From: an uncultured Eubacteriales bacterium
GTDB lineage: Bacteria; Bacillota; Clostridia; Oscillospirales; Acutalibacteraceae
Assembly: GCA_948933715.1 (NCBI GenBank)
Contig: CAQZPH010000007.1
Coordinates: 1 to 36,784, forward strand
Reading direction: 5' to 3'
DNA: 36,784 nucleotides
The notes under the pieces are model-generated. The model saw only the letters and a list, made by a program, of their open reading frames with translations. It was not told the origin of the DNA and did no database searches. Positions 25,265 through 32,939 of this stretch are shown in pieces; positions within the stretch are counted from its first letter, which is position 1; every line of letters begins with the position of its first letter. A program made the position numbers and the translations under genes.

Positions 25265-25592
25265 TATCTATGTTGCGACATAGTATATTCATTGGCACTC
25301 CGTAAGTTGAAAAACGTACATTTAAATTTGTATCGAAATTATCAATAGCTTTTATAAGACCAATGCATCCCACTTGAAATAAGTCATCAAGATTTTCTCC
25401 TCTATTTGTAAACCGTTGCATTACGCTGAGCACTAATCTCAAGTTCCCATTTACAAGTTCTTCCCGGGCTTTCTTTTTTTCTTTTTCTGTTCCATTTTTT
25501 ATGATTTTTAAAAGTTCAACTTTCTCGCTCTCTGTTAATACTTTTAATTTTGAAGTATTAACTCCACATATTTCGACTTTGTTATATTGCAT
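25224..25592 (-). CDS. sigG: Sporulation sigma factor SigG, N-terminal part, interrupted
   Basis: Residues 1-101 match sigma-G, the late forespore sigma factor: NKVEICGVNTSKL at the start, then LVNGNLRLVLSVMQRF, LFQVGCIGLIKAIDNFD and FSTYGVPM. A normal sigma-G continues with IIGEIRRYLRDN and reaches about 257-260 residues. Here, after Met101 (codon 25292-25290), 21 unrelated residues lead to a stop. Region 2.4 and regions 3 and 4, needed for promoter recognition, are absent, so the product cannot work as a sigma factor. A GGAGG site stands ten bases before the ATG. The reading frame is intact up to the break, which argues for a recent or reversible interruption. The C-terminal half was not found in the window. 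Confidence 0.9.
   Translation of the reverse strand: MQYNKVEICGVNTSKLKVLTESEKVELLKIIKNGTEKEKKKAREELVNGNLRLVLSVMQRFTNRGENLDDLFQVGCIGLIKAIDNFDTNLNVRFSTYGVPMNILCRNIDIITFCNEYQHYRI
25263..25289. repeat. Palindrome at the recombinase-sigG junction, candidate attachment site
   Basis: Arms AATATCTATG (25263-25272) and CATAGTATATT (25279-25289) are inverted repeats with one extra base in the right arm. They flank the 6-base centre TTGCGA. The left arm overlaps the recombinase stop codon, and the right arm ends exactly at sigG codon 101. No T-run follows on either side, so it is not a convincing terminator. Its position at the end of an integrase gene and at the break in homology fits half of a recombined attachment site. 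Confidence 0.6.
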
Positions 25593-25754
25593 CCCATATT
25601 TACCTCCAGTATTAATTTTATAACTTAATTATTGTCTATAAATAAAAGGTTAATACAAATATATTAATTTATATATAAAAACATATTAGCCTTGATGGAC
25701 ATAATATATAGTAAAGAAGATAATCAGAGGTAAAAAGCAGGGGGAGTGGTCTCT

Positions 25755-25919
25755 ATGAAAAAAAATAAAAAATTTAGCAATATAAAAAATAAAATCTTAA
25801 AGAAAATTAAAGCTGTAAAAAGACTTAAAAATTTAAATAGTGCCCACATATATCACGAAACTGGTAGAATTATAGCTAACCCATTAATTTATAAGAATTA
25901 TAACTATTTTGATGAGTAA
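25755..25919 (+). CDS. Small Lys/Asn-rich protein next to sigG
   Basis: This 54-codon frame runs from ATG 25755 to TAA 25919, with GGGGGAGTGG ending about six bases before the start. The N-terminal half is strongly basic (many Lys and Asn), and the C-terminal half is Tyr/Asn-rich (HIYHETGRIIANP). No family is recognised. It diverges from sigG and converges with cotJC on a shared terminator. Its place between two sporulation loci suggests, weakly, a spore-related role such as a small spore-core or coat protein. Confidence 0.55.
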   Translation: MKKNKKFSNIKNKILKKIKAVKRLKNLNSAHIYHETGRIIANPLIYKNYNYFDE

Positions 25920-25950
25920 TAAGATAAATTTAAAAATGACTATTATAAAA

Positions 25951-25987
25951 AAGAAAGCCTACGTAAATCATGTAGGCTTTCTTTTTG
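25951..25987. terminator. Bidirectional terminator between the small gene and cotJC
   Basis: A 12-bp stem (AAGAAAGCCTAC with GTAGGCTTTCTT) with a 9-base loop is followed by TTT on the plus strand, and AAAA lies before it for the minus strand. Confidence 0.88.
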
Positions 25988-26000
25988 ATGTCTATTCTTC

Positions 26001-26612
26001 TTATTTTTTATCGCAATTTTTGTCAAAGGACGGATTAAAAGCATAGAAGTTTTTGCTGTCAAGTTTATCAGTTAATATTCTTAAGCCTTCCCCAAAACGC
26101 TGGTAATGTACTATTTCACGCTGACGTAAAAACTTTATAGGATCAATTACATCAGGATCATCGCAGAATCTTAGAATGTTATCATATGTGGTCCGAGCCT
26201 TTTGTTCTGCAGCTAAATTTTCATGTAAATCCGTGATAGGATCTCCCTTAGATTGAAGATAAGCAGCAGTGAAAGGAACTCCTGCTGCAGAACAAGGATA
26301 TACACCTGTAGTATGATCGACAAAATATGAATCAAAACCAGCTTTTTTTATCTCTTCCATAGATAAATCTCTTGTTAACTGATAAACTATAGCTCCAACC
26401 ATTTCTAGGTGAGCTAACTCTTCCGTACCTATATCTGTTAATATAGCCTTTAATTCGGGATACGGCATAGCATAACGTTGACTCAAATAGCGCAAAGAAG
26501 CAGCCAATTCGCCATCAGGACCACCGTATTGACTTATAATTATTTTAGCAAGAGCAGGATTAGTTCTTTTTATATTTATAGGATATTGTAGTTTTTTTTC
26601 ATAAACCCACAT
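26001..26612 (-). CDS. cotJC: CotJC, spore-coat manganese catalase-like protein
   Basis: This 203-residue protein belongs to the manganese (non-haem) catalase/ferritin-like family. The di-metal ligands lie in conserved helices: ELAASLRYLSQRY, then GTEELAHLEMVGAIV, LHENLAAEQKARTTYDNIL, and REIVHYQRFGEGL. The N-terminus WVYEKKLQYPINIKRTNPA is typical of CotJC. CotJ proteins assemble in the inner spore coat and are made in the mother cell. It begins directly after the cotJB stop and has no separate promoter visible. Confidence 0.95.
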   Translation of the reverse strand: MWVYEKKLQYPINIKRTNPALAKIIISQYGGPDGELAASLRYLSQRYAMPYPELKAILTDIGTEELAHLEMVGAIVYQLTRDLSMEEIKKAGFDSYFVDHTTGVYPCSAAGVPFTAAYLQSKGDPITDLHENLAAEQKARTTYDNILRFCDDPDVIDPIKFLRQREIVHYQRFGEGLRILTDKLDSKNFYAFNPSFDKNCDKK

Positions 26613-26873
26613 TTACTTGTCACACTCCCTTATAATATCCCATGGCCAAGGATTAGAAATCCAAGCCCAGCGATTTGAATCTTTAGCCATAGAGCTTAGT
26701 GGACCAAATTTACCCTCAAATTCTCGTCTTAGTTCTTTTGACTCTAAAACATATTCATCTAATTTTGCAGCAGCAGCATTATCATTTGGGTGAGAATCTA
26801 AAAATAAATGAAGTTCTACGATTGCAAAGTCATAAGCAGCAATACGCTTTAAAAGACTTTCTCTAGTACTCAT
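26613..26873 (-). CDS. cotJB: CotJB, spore-coat assembly protein
   Basis: The 86-residue protein matches CotJB: helical start (LLKRIAAYDFAIVELHLFLDSHPND), central YVLESKELRREFEGKFGPL, and WAWISNPWPWD at the C-terminus. It overlaps cotJA by four bases and is adjacent to cotJC, so it is translated as part of a coupled three-gene operon. Confidence 0.93.
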   Translation of the reverse strand: MSTRESLLKRIAAYDFAIVELHLFLDSHPNDNAAAAKLDEYVLESKELRREFEGKFGPLSSMAKDSNRWAWISNPWPWDIIRECDK

Positions 26874-27067
26874 CTATCGATCACCTCACAGCCACAAAAT
26901 GGTTTATTTAAGTCAGGGAACATGGTTCCTTTTTGAATACCTTGTTCAGCGGTATAAATAACCGTAGGATTTTGAAAGGGAATGTATGCCATTGCAACCA
27001 CAGGGTTTTCAGGTAAAGGTGCAATCCTACATTCATCCTCGTTCATATTAAATAAGTTATTATCCAT
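26870..27067 (-). CDS. cotJA: CotJA, spore-coat protein
   Basis: This 65-residue protein matches CotJA, with the conserved VVAMAYIPFQNPTVIYTAEQG segment (residues 23-43), GTMFPDLNKPF and a final CG. It is first in cotJABC, with an AAAGGATG ribosome site and a sigma-E-like promoter upstream. In Bacillus the operon is sigma-E controlled in the mother cell. Confidence 0.93.
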   Translation of the reverse strand: MDNNLFNMNEDECRIAPLPENPVVAMAYIPFQNPTVIYTAEQGIQKGTMFPDLNKPFCGCEVIDR

Positions 27068-27097
27068 AAATTCACATCCTTTACATAATAATATTGA

Positions 27098-27127
27098 ATT
27101 ATAAGAACACTCATTATTATCATATTC
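27098..27127 (-). promoter_or_regulatory. Sigma-E-like promoter of cotJABC
   Basis: On the minus strand GAATA (27127-27123) and CTTATAAT (27105-27098) are spaced by 17 bases. They match the sigma-E elements GHATA and CATAHAHT with one mismatch in the -10. The start codon is 31 bases downstream. Confidence 0.5.
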
Positions 27128-27204
27128 ATTTTTAAATTTTTTTGTGAGAAGACTATAATTACATATTTATGGGAATGTTAAAAATAAAGGAGGAGAATTT
27201 AAAA

Positions 27205-27894
27205 GTGGATATATTAAAAATTGTAGGTAGTTCCATTGCGTCAGTTATAGTTTTATTTATTTTAACAAAACTAATGGGGAAAAGGCAGCTTTCTCAACTT
27301 AGTATGTTTGACTATATTAACGGGATAACAATAGGATCAATTGCAGCCGAAATGGCAACATCTTTAGAAGGTGACGTATGGCAACCGTTAGTGTCGATGC
27401 TCATATATGCCTTTTTTGCAATAATAATTTCATATGCTAGTTGTAAATCCTTAGTTCTTAGAAAATTCTTTACGGGAAAACCTTTGATTTTAATGAAGAA
27501 TGGGAAACTTTCAAAGAAAAATCTAAAAAAAGCAAAACTTGATTTAGATGAGTTCTTAGTACAATGTAGAAATAGCGGGTATTTTGACATTAGCAACATA
27601 AACGTAGCTCTTTTAGAGTCTAATGGCAAGATAAGTTTTCTGCCAATGAGCCCACAAAGGCCAGCTACGCCTCAAGACCTTAATATAACAGTACAGCAAG
27701 AAGAAATGCAAATAAGCTTAATATTAGACGGTAAGCTACTTGAAGAAAACTTAAAAACAATGGGTAAAGAAGAGAAATGGTTACAAAAGAAACTTAATGA
27801 ATCGGGCATATCAAAAATAGAGGATGTATTTTTAGCTACATGTGATTATCAAGATAATTTTAATGCATACCCTAAAGATAGTGACGTTAACTAA
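27205..27894 (+). CDS. DUF421 (YetF/YcaP family) membrane protein
   Basis: The roughly 229-residue protein has three N-terminal membrane helices, with the conserved KLMGKRQLSQLSMFDYINGITIGSIAAE block between them (residues about 24-51). The family's cytosolic domain follows, including PLILMKNGKLSKKNLKKAKLD, a DEFL...LR-like helix and FLP. Relatives are tied to spore or membrane physiology in Bacillus, but the biochemical role is unknown. GTG at 27205 is chosen because AAAGGAGGAG lies about nine bases before it. An upstream ATG at 27169 is in frame but has no ribosome site. Confidence 0.88.
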   Translation: MDILKIVGSSIASVIVLFILTKLMGKRQLSQLSMFDYINGITIGSIAAEMATSLEGDVWQPLVSMLIYAFFAIIISYASCKSLVLRKFFTGKPLILMKNGKLSKKNLKKAKLDLDEFLVQCRNSGYFDISNINVALLESNGKISFLPMSPQRPATPQDLNITVQQEEMQISLILDGKLLEENLKTMGKEEKWLQKKLNESGISKIEDVFLATCDYQDNFNAYPKDSDVN

Positions 27895-27909
27895 AATTTC
27901 TCTTAAAAT

Positions 27910-27961
27910 AAATTAGCAGGCAAAGCCTTAGTAAAAGGAAACTTTGCTTGCTAATTTTATG
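27910..27961. terminator. Terminator between DUF421 and the ABC exporter genes
   Basis: A 16-bp stem with one G-T pair (AAATTAGCAGGCAAAG with CTTTGCTTGCTAATTT) has a 16-base loop and a short T-run after it. On the minus strand the run after the stem is TATTTTAAGAG, so it can also end the ABC transcript. Confidence 0.75.
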
Positions 27962-27968
27962 TTATTAT

Positions 27969-29840
27969 TTAATTTTCTTCGAATTGGCTGTTATATAGTT
28001 CAGCGTAAAACCCATTCTTACGGATTAATTCATTGTGAGTGCCCTGCTCTACTATGTCACCATCTTTCATTACTAAAATAAGGTCTGAATTTTTAATGGT
28101 ACTTAGTCTGTGAGCTATTACAAAACTAGTGCGCCCTTTCATTAAATTGTCCATTGCTTTTTTTATTAAGACTTCAGTTCTAGTATCCACAGAGCTAGTA
28201 GCTTCGTCAAGTATTAATATTTTAGGATCAGATATAATTGCCCTTGCAATAGTAAGCAATTGTTTTTGGCCAATTGAAACATTACTTGCATCTTCGTTTA
28301 AAATCATGTCATACCCGCCTGGTAAAGTGTTTATAAAATGATCTACCTGGGCAGATTTAGCAGCTTCGAAAACTTCATCATCGCTAGCGTCTAATTTACC
28401 ATACCTTATGTTTTCCTTTATAGAAGCACTACATAACCAAGTGTCCTGAAGAACCATTCCAAATATAGAATGCAAATCCTCTCTTTTAAAGTTTTTAATA
28501 TTATGACCATCTATTAATATTGCACCGCTATTTATATCATAAAACCTCATAAGGAGTTTAACTATAGTAGTTTTTCCCGCTCCCGTGGGGCCAACTATAG
28601 CAATATTTTGCCCCGGTTTTATGTTAGCCGAGAAATCATGTATAATAAGCTTATATTTGCTATATCCAAAACTTACATGGTCAAAAGTTACAGAGCCTTT
28701 AATATGAATATTTGTTTTTGTATCAGGAATATTGTCGTCGTAATTTACAGATATAGCATTTTCTTTTTCCTTGGGTTCTTCTTTTTCATCAAGAAACTCA
28801 AAAACTCTTTCAGAAGCAGCGGCAGTTTGTTGCAATATATTTGATATGTTTGCAATTTGGTTTAAGGGCTGAGTAAAGTGCCGTACATATTGTATAAAGG
28901 CTTGGATATCTCCTACGGGTAAACCTTTATTTATTGCAAGATATCCTCCAATAATGCAGATAACAACATATCCAAGATTTGAAATAAAGTTCATTATAGG
29001 CATTATTAGTCCAGATAAAAACTGAGATTTCCATGCTGCCGAATAAAGGTTAGAATTATATTTATCAAAAGTTTCTATAGATTGTTTTTCCTTATTAAAA
29101 GCTTTTATAATTACATGACCTGAGTACATTTCTTCAACGTGACCATTTACAAGACCAAGATATTCTTGTTGTGCAGAGAAATGTTTTTGAGATTTCCTAA
29201 TGAATGTTATAATAAAAAACAAAGAAACAGGTACAATAAAAAGCGCAATGATAGTAAGTTCCCAGCTAATAGTAAGCATCATTATAAGGATTCCGATTAT
29301 GGTTGTGAAAGAAGTTATTATTTGTGTTATGCTTTGATTTAATGTTTGACTCAAAGTATCTACGTCATTTGTTATCCTTGAGAGTATATCTCCTGTGCTA
29401 ACTGAATCAAAATATGAAATAGGCATAGCATTAATTTTAAAAGAGATTTCTTTTCTGAGTTTATATATAGTCTTCATTGCGACGTTTGTCATTAAAAAGC
29501 CTTGCGTATATGAAAAAATGGCACTTATTAAATATAATATAAATAGAAAAATAAGAATTTGAGCAATTGAATAAAAGTCAAATCCACTAGTGGTGCCAGT
29601 TATTTTTCCGATAATTCCTTCGTATATTAAGGTTGTTGCATTACCTAAAAGTTTAGGTCCTACTATTGTAAATATAGTAGATAAGATAGCAAAAGTAAAA
29701 ACTAAAATTAAGCTTAACTTATATTCACTAAGATATTTAGCAAGCTTTAAAATAGTGGCATTAAAGTCTTTTGCTTTTTCTGTTTTTATTGAGCTACCCT
29801 GCAGAGGTCCTACATTTTTGTTTATTATATTTTTGCTCAT
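27969..29840 (-). CDS. ABC exporter half, ATP-competent subunit
   Basis: The 623-residue protein has six membrane helices (residues about 40-320) fused to a nucleotide-binding domain. The NBD has Walker A GPTGAGKTT, Walker B ILILDEATSSVDT with the catalytic Glu, and H-loop IAHRLSTI. Its signature motif is altered: VSIGQKQLL instead of the usual SGGQ. It pairs with the upstream gene, which shows the opposite pattern. Together they form a heterodimer with one normal and one degenerate ATP site, as in LmrCD and TM287/288-type multidrug exporters. ATG at 29840 is chosen for its AAAGGAGG site. It overlaps the preceding stop by one base (TAATG). Confidence 0.93.
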   Translation of the reverse strand: MSKNIINKNVGPLQGSSIKTEKAKDFNATILKLAKYLSEYKLSLILVFTFAILSTIFTIVGPKLLGNATTLIYEGIIGKITGTTSGFDFYSIAQILIFLFILYLISAIFSYTQGFLMTNVAMKTIYKLRKEISFKINAMPISYFDSVSTGDILSRITNDVDTLSQTLNQSITQIITSFTTIIGILIMMLTISWELTIIALFIVPVSLFFIITFIRKSQKHFSAQQEYLGLVNGHVEEMYSGHVIIKAFNKEKQSIETFDKYNSNLYSAAWKSQFLSGLIMPIMNFISNLGYVVICIIGGYLAINKGLPVGDIQAFIQYVRHFTQPLNQIANISNILQQTAAASERVFEFLDEKEEPKEKENAISVNYDDNIPDTKTNIHIKGSVTFDHVSFGYSKYKLIIHDFSANIKPGQNIAIVGPTGAGKTTIVKLLMRFYDINSGAILIDGHNIKNFKREDLHSIFGMVLQDTWLCSASIKENIRYGKLDASDDEVFEAAKSAQVDHFINTLPGGYDMILNEDASNVSIGQKQLLTIARAIISDPKILILDEATSSVDTRTEVLIKKAMDNLMKGRTSFVIAHRLSTIKNSDLILVMKDGDIVEQGTHNELIRKNGFYAELYNSQFEEN

Positions 29841-32056
29841 TATAATTCCTCCTTTGGCAGCTGAGATAAAGCAATTTCCCTGTAAGTTTCGCAATCTTTA
29901 AGAAGATCTTTGTGTTTACCCACACCAACAATTTTGCCATTATCAAGAACAATTATTTGGTCAGCATCCATAATAGTGCTTATTCTTTGAGCTACAATTA
30001 AAATTGTACTGTTTTTTGTGTATTTATTAAGCGCTTTTCTTAAAGCAGCGTCAGTTTTAAAGTCAAGCGCAGAAAAGCTATCATCAAAAATATATATAGG
30101 AGCTTTTTTAACAAGTGCTCTTGCTATGGACAAACGCTGCCGTTGCCCCCCAGAAACATTAGACCCGCTTTGAGAAATTTTGTATTTAAACCCATTGGGG
30201 TTGCTATTTATAAATTCGGTTGCTTGAGATACATCTGCGGCGACTTTCAAATCTTCTTCATCGGCATTTTCATCTCCATATCGAAGATTTGATTCAATGT
30301 CTCCAGAGAATAGCAACCCTTTTTGAGGAATATATCCGATTATATCATGAAGATCATTTTGAGAAATATCTTTTATGTTAATCCCGTCAATTAATATTTC
30401 TCCTTCGGTTACATTGTAAAATCGAGGGACTAAATTTATAAGAGTAGATTTTCCGGACCCAGTAGAACCTATAAATGCAGTAGTTTGAGAAGGTAAAGCA
30501 GTGAAACTAACGTTTTCAATAACGTCTTCTTTGGCGTCTTCATACTTAAAAGAAACATTTTTAAATTCTAGTTTACCTTTTATATTGTTTTTATTAATAT
30601 TAATAGGATTTTTTGAATCTTTAATAGAAGGTTCTGTTTCTAAAACTTCGGCAATTCTATTTGCAGAGACAGTAGCTCTTGGAATGAAAATAAATGTAAC
30701 GGCAATCATTAAAAATGCCATAATTATTTGCATAGAATATTGCATAAACGCTATCATATCTCCCACTTGCATTTGAGAGGCCTCAATTTGTTTACTACCG
30801 ACCCAAACTATAAGCAGCGGAATAATATTCATTATAATCATCATAGAAGGGGACATGATGGCAATAATTCTGTTTATAAATAAATTTGTTTTAGTAAGTT
30901 TTAAATTAGCGTCGTCAAAACGTTTTTCTTCAAACTTTTGAGTATTAAAGGCCCTTATTACCATTACTCCAGTTAAGTTTTCTCTAGTGACTAAGGTAAA
31001 TTTATCGATTAATTTTTGAACAAGATTAAATTTAGGAATAGCAATAGAAAATACAGAGAAGATTAGACATAAAAGTACCACTACCCCAAGAAGTATAACC
31101 CAACCCATAGAAAAGCTTTTACTTAATGCCATTATAATTCCACCGACTGCTATAATTGGTGCGTAACATATAATTCTTATGCTGTTTATTAAAAAGGTTT
31201 GAATCTGTGTGATATCATTGGTAGTTCTTGTTATAAGAGACGCAGTTGAGAATTGGTCAAATTCGTTATTCGAAAAAGATTCTATTTTACTAAAAATATT
31301 GTGACGCAAAGTTTTTGCAACTTTAGCAACTATTTTAGCAGCTAAAAAGCTTACTGTAGCAGCAGCAATAACACTTAGCAAAGTAAATAGGATCATATAT
31401 AAACCAATTCTAAAGATGTAATTATTTTGAATAGAATTTATATCTAAACCAATCTCCGAATAAAATTGTTTTGTTATATATAAAGAGGTTTGTTTATATA
31501 AGTATGGATCTATTGAAGTTATGTTGCTTCGGACGTTTTGCAAACTTTCTTTAGAAATATTTTTAAAATAAGGGATTAGATCGTATATTTTAGAAAAATT
31601 AATGTCTGAAGATTCATTTATATAATCAGAACTCTCAGGAGCACTTGATTTTAAAATATAAGTCATACTTAAATAAGCGTTATTAAATATATCGTTAAGA
31701 TCAGATCTTTCCTCGGTGTTATTTAAAACGTAAATGTTTTGGTTTTGTAGCGACGGATATAATGATACATATTTTTTGTAAGCATCATTATATAGACCCG
31801 TTTGAATTAGTATATAATTTTTATCAACGAGTTTCTTTTCGTCATCTGTCATGAAGGATTTTACTAATATATATCCATTTTCGCTAATAGCTTCAGGAGA
31901 AGAATCTACAATGCCATTTTGTTGGATTCCAATGTTTACTATATCCGACATATAGTTTGGCAAAATAAGATCACATATTCCTTGAATAGATAAAAAAACA
32001 AAGCACAGTATGACAAAAAAAGCATGAGGTTTTAAATAAGACAAAATTTTCTTCAT
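29840..32056 (-). CDS. ABC exporter half, with degenerate ATP site and large outer loop
   Basis: The 738-residue protein joins six membrane helices to an NBD. Between helix 1 and helix 2 there is an insert of about 180 polar residues (NIGIQQNGIVDSSPEAIS onwards), predicted to lie outside the cell, a feature of some Firmicutes exporters. The NBD has Walker A GSTGSGKST and a normal signature VSGGQRQRLS. Walker B ends FDDSFSALD, with Asp replacing the catalytic Glu, and the H-loop reads VAQRIST, with Gln replacing His. It is the degenerate partner of the downstream subunit. The substrate is unknown. ATG at 32056 has an AGGAAGGA site. Confidence 0.92.
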   Translation of the reverse strand: MKKILSYLKPHAFFVILCFVFLSIQGICDLILPNYMSDIVNIGIQQNGIVDSSPEAISENGYILVKSFMTDDEKKLVDKNYILIQTGLYNDAYKKYVSLYPSLQNQNIYVLNNTEERSDLNDIFNNAYLSMTYILKSSAPESSDYINESSDINFSKIYDLIPYFKNISKESLQNVRSNITSIDPYLYKQTSLYITKQFYSEIGLDINSIQNNYIFRIGLYMILFTLLSVIAAATVSFLAAKIVAKVAKTLRHNIFSKIESFSNNEFDQFSTASLITRTTNDITQIQTFLINSIRIICYAPIIAVGGIIMALSKSFSMGWVILLGVVVLLCLIFSVFSIAIPKFNLVQKLIDKFTLVTRENLTGVMVIRAFNTQKFEEKRFDDANLKLTKTNLFINRIIAIMSPSMMIIMNIIPLLIVWVGSKQIEASQMQVGDMIAFMQYSMQIIMAFLMIAVTFIFIPRATVSANRIAEVLETEPSIKDSKNPININKNNIKGKLEFKNVSFKYEDAKEDVIENVSFTALPSQTTAFIGSTGSGKSTLINLVPRFYNVTEGEILIDGINIKDISQNDLHDIIGYIPQKGLLFSGDIESNLRYGDENADEEDLKVAADVSQATEFINSNPNGFKYKISQSGSNVSGGQRQRLSIARALVKKAPIYIFDDSFSALDFKTDAALRKALNKYTKNSTILIVAQRISTIMDADQIIVLDNGKIVGVGKHKDLLKDCETYREIALSQLPKEEL

Positions 32057-32080
32057 AAAAGAGTTCCTTCCTAGAAGATT

Positions 32081-32127
32081 AAAAAATAAAAATAACAATA
32101 CTAATACAATAAAGAATCAGTATTGTT
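32081..32127 (-). terminator. Terminator after the TM2 gene
   Basis: On the minus strand a 9-bp stem (AACAATACT with AGTATTGTT, 16-base loop) is followed by ATTTTTATTTTTT. It separates the TM2/DUF2752/prmA/dnaJ transcript from the ABC exporter genes. Confidence 0.8.
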
Positions 32128-32135
32128 ATTATAAA

Positions 32136-32471
32136 CTAAATAATCGCCATTATTTTATTTAAGTTGTATTCTTTGGTTTTTTCTACAATTAAAAACCAAT
32201 CGATAATTGTCCACAAACCAAAACCTCCACAAGTGAGAAGCTTAAGAATACCTGAAGCGGTGTCGTTTAGCATAAATCTATCAATACCAAAATTGCCAAG
32301 AAAGACAGAAATAATAAGCAAAATAACGGGATCTTTTAGTTGAATACTGTATAATACAGAAAACTGATTTTCGTTTAACTTTGAAAGTTTATCTTTTAAA
32401 AAAGGTAACTTTCCTTCAGGAAAATACTTTTGGTTTAATAATAAATATTGATTTATAATTTTACTATCCAT
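32136..32471 (-). CDS. TM2-domain membrane protein
   Basis: The 111-residue protein has a helical N-terminal region of about 50 residues and a C-terminal TM2 domain. That domain is two membrane helices with the conserved turn FLGNFGIDRFMLNDTASGILKLLT (split by a GxxxxDRF motif) and the end GLWTIIDWFLI. TM2 proteins are widespread with no settled function. ATG at 32471 is chosen because AAGGAG lies nine bases before it. An in-frame ATG at 32480 abuts that site. It shares a strand with, and lies 79 bp beyond, the DUF2752 gene. Confidence 0.88.
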   Translation of the reverse strand: MDSKIINQYLLLNQKYFPEGKLPFLKDKLSKLNENQFSVLYSIQLKDPVILLIISVFLGNFGIDRFMLNDTASGILKLLTCGGFGLWTIIDWFLIVEKTKEYNLNKIMAII

Positions 32472-32550
32472 AAATATCATCTCCTTAATGTAGATTATTT
32501 TAACATAATTAATATAAAAAGTAAATAGTTGTTACAAAATTTAGTGAAAA

Positions 32551-32913
32551 TCACGGCAAAATACCCAAAATGAGTCTTACAAGATAAACTATAAAAAATA
32601 TTATAGCAAATAATATAAAATAAACGTTGCAAAATCGCTTGTTGAGTTTAAATTCATTAACGTTTATATGTAAAGCTATGAATATTGTAATTAAGGCGGG
32701 AATAAGAAGAGGATGATAGGCAAATGAAGCGGCAAAATCAAACGATAAAAGAGATAAAAACGATCTTGTCATACCACAAGAAGGGCAGGGAAGACCTGTA
32801 ATAAATCTAAAAAGACAAGGAATTTTAAATACAGAAAAAATAAAAACTAAAAGTATAAGCAAACCACCAATAGTAATATGTTTTAATATTAGTTTTAGGA
32901 GTTTAGTATTCAT
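32551..32913 (-). CDS. DUF2752 membrane protein
   Basis: The roughly 120-residue protein has three or four membrane helices and the DUF2752 signature CPFCGMTR-like segment, here LPCPSCGMTRSFLSLLS. A conserved FAYHPLLIPAL helix follows. The paired Cys residues could bind metal or form a disulfide, but the function is unknown. ATG at 32913 has a CTAGGAGGT site six bases before it. It follows prmA after 26 bp. Adjacency with a TM2 gene may reflect a shared role (inference). Confidence 0.87.
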   Translation of the reverse strand: MNTKLLKLILKHITIGGLLILLVFIFSVFKIPCLFRFITGLPCPSCGMTRSFLSLLSFDFAASFAYHPLLIPALITIFIALHINVNEFKLNKRFCNVYFILFAIIFFIVYLVRLILGILP

Positions 32914-32939
32914 TTTATACCTCCTAGGCGTATATATTT

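Larger units (their letters stand above)
23521..25289. mobile_element. Serine-recombinase element inserted in sigG (left end not defined)
   Basis: The right boundary is seen: sigG homology stops at base 25290, and everything to the left is recombinase-linked DNA. The element so far includes an AT-rich segment, a 53-codon gene, a consensus promoter, a large serine recombinase gene and a terminal palindrome. The left end was not located. No second copy of the junction sequence and no remaining sigG half were seen in the window. The start coordinate given is only the end of the ogt gene. Confidence 0.5.

Noticed and set aside
25263..25289. Palindrome as a transcription terminator for the recombinase
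   Set aside because: The stem is AT-rich, interrupted by a bulged base, and lacks a T-run on either side.
25224..25290. The 21 residues after SigG Met101 as a novel functional C-terminus
   Set aside because: They are read from the palindrome and the antisense of the recombinase 3' end, show no sigma-factor features, and simply run to the first stop.
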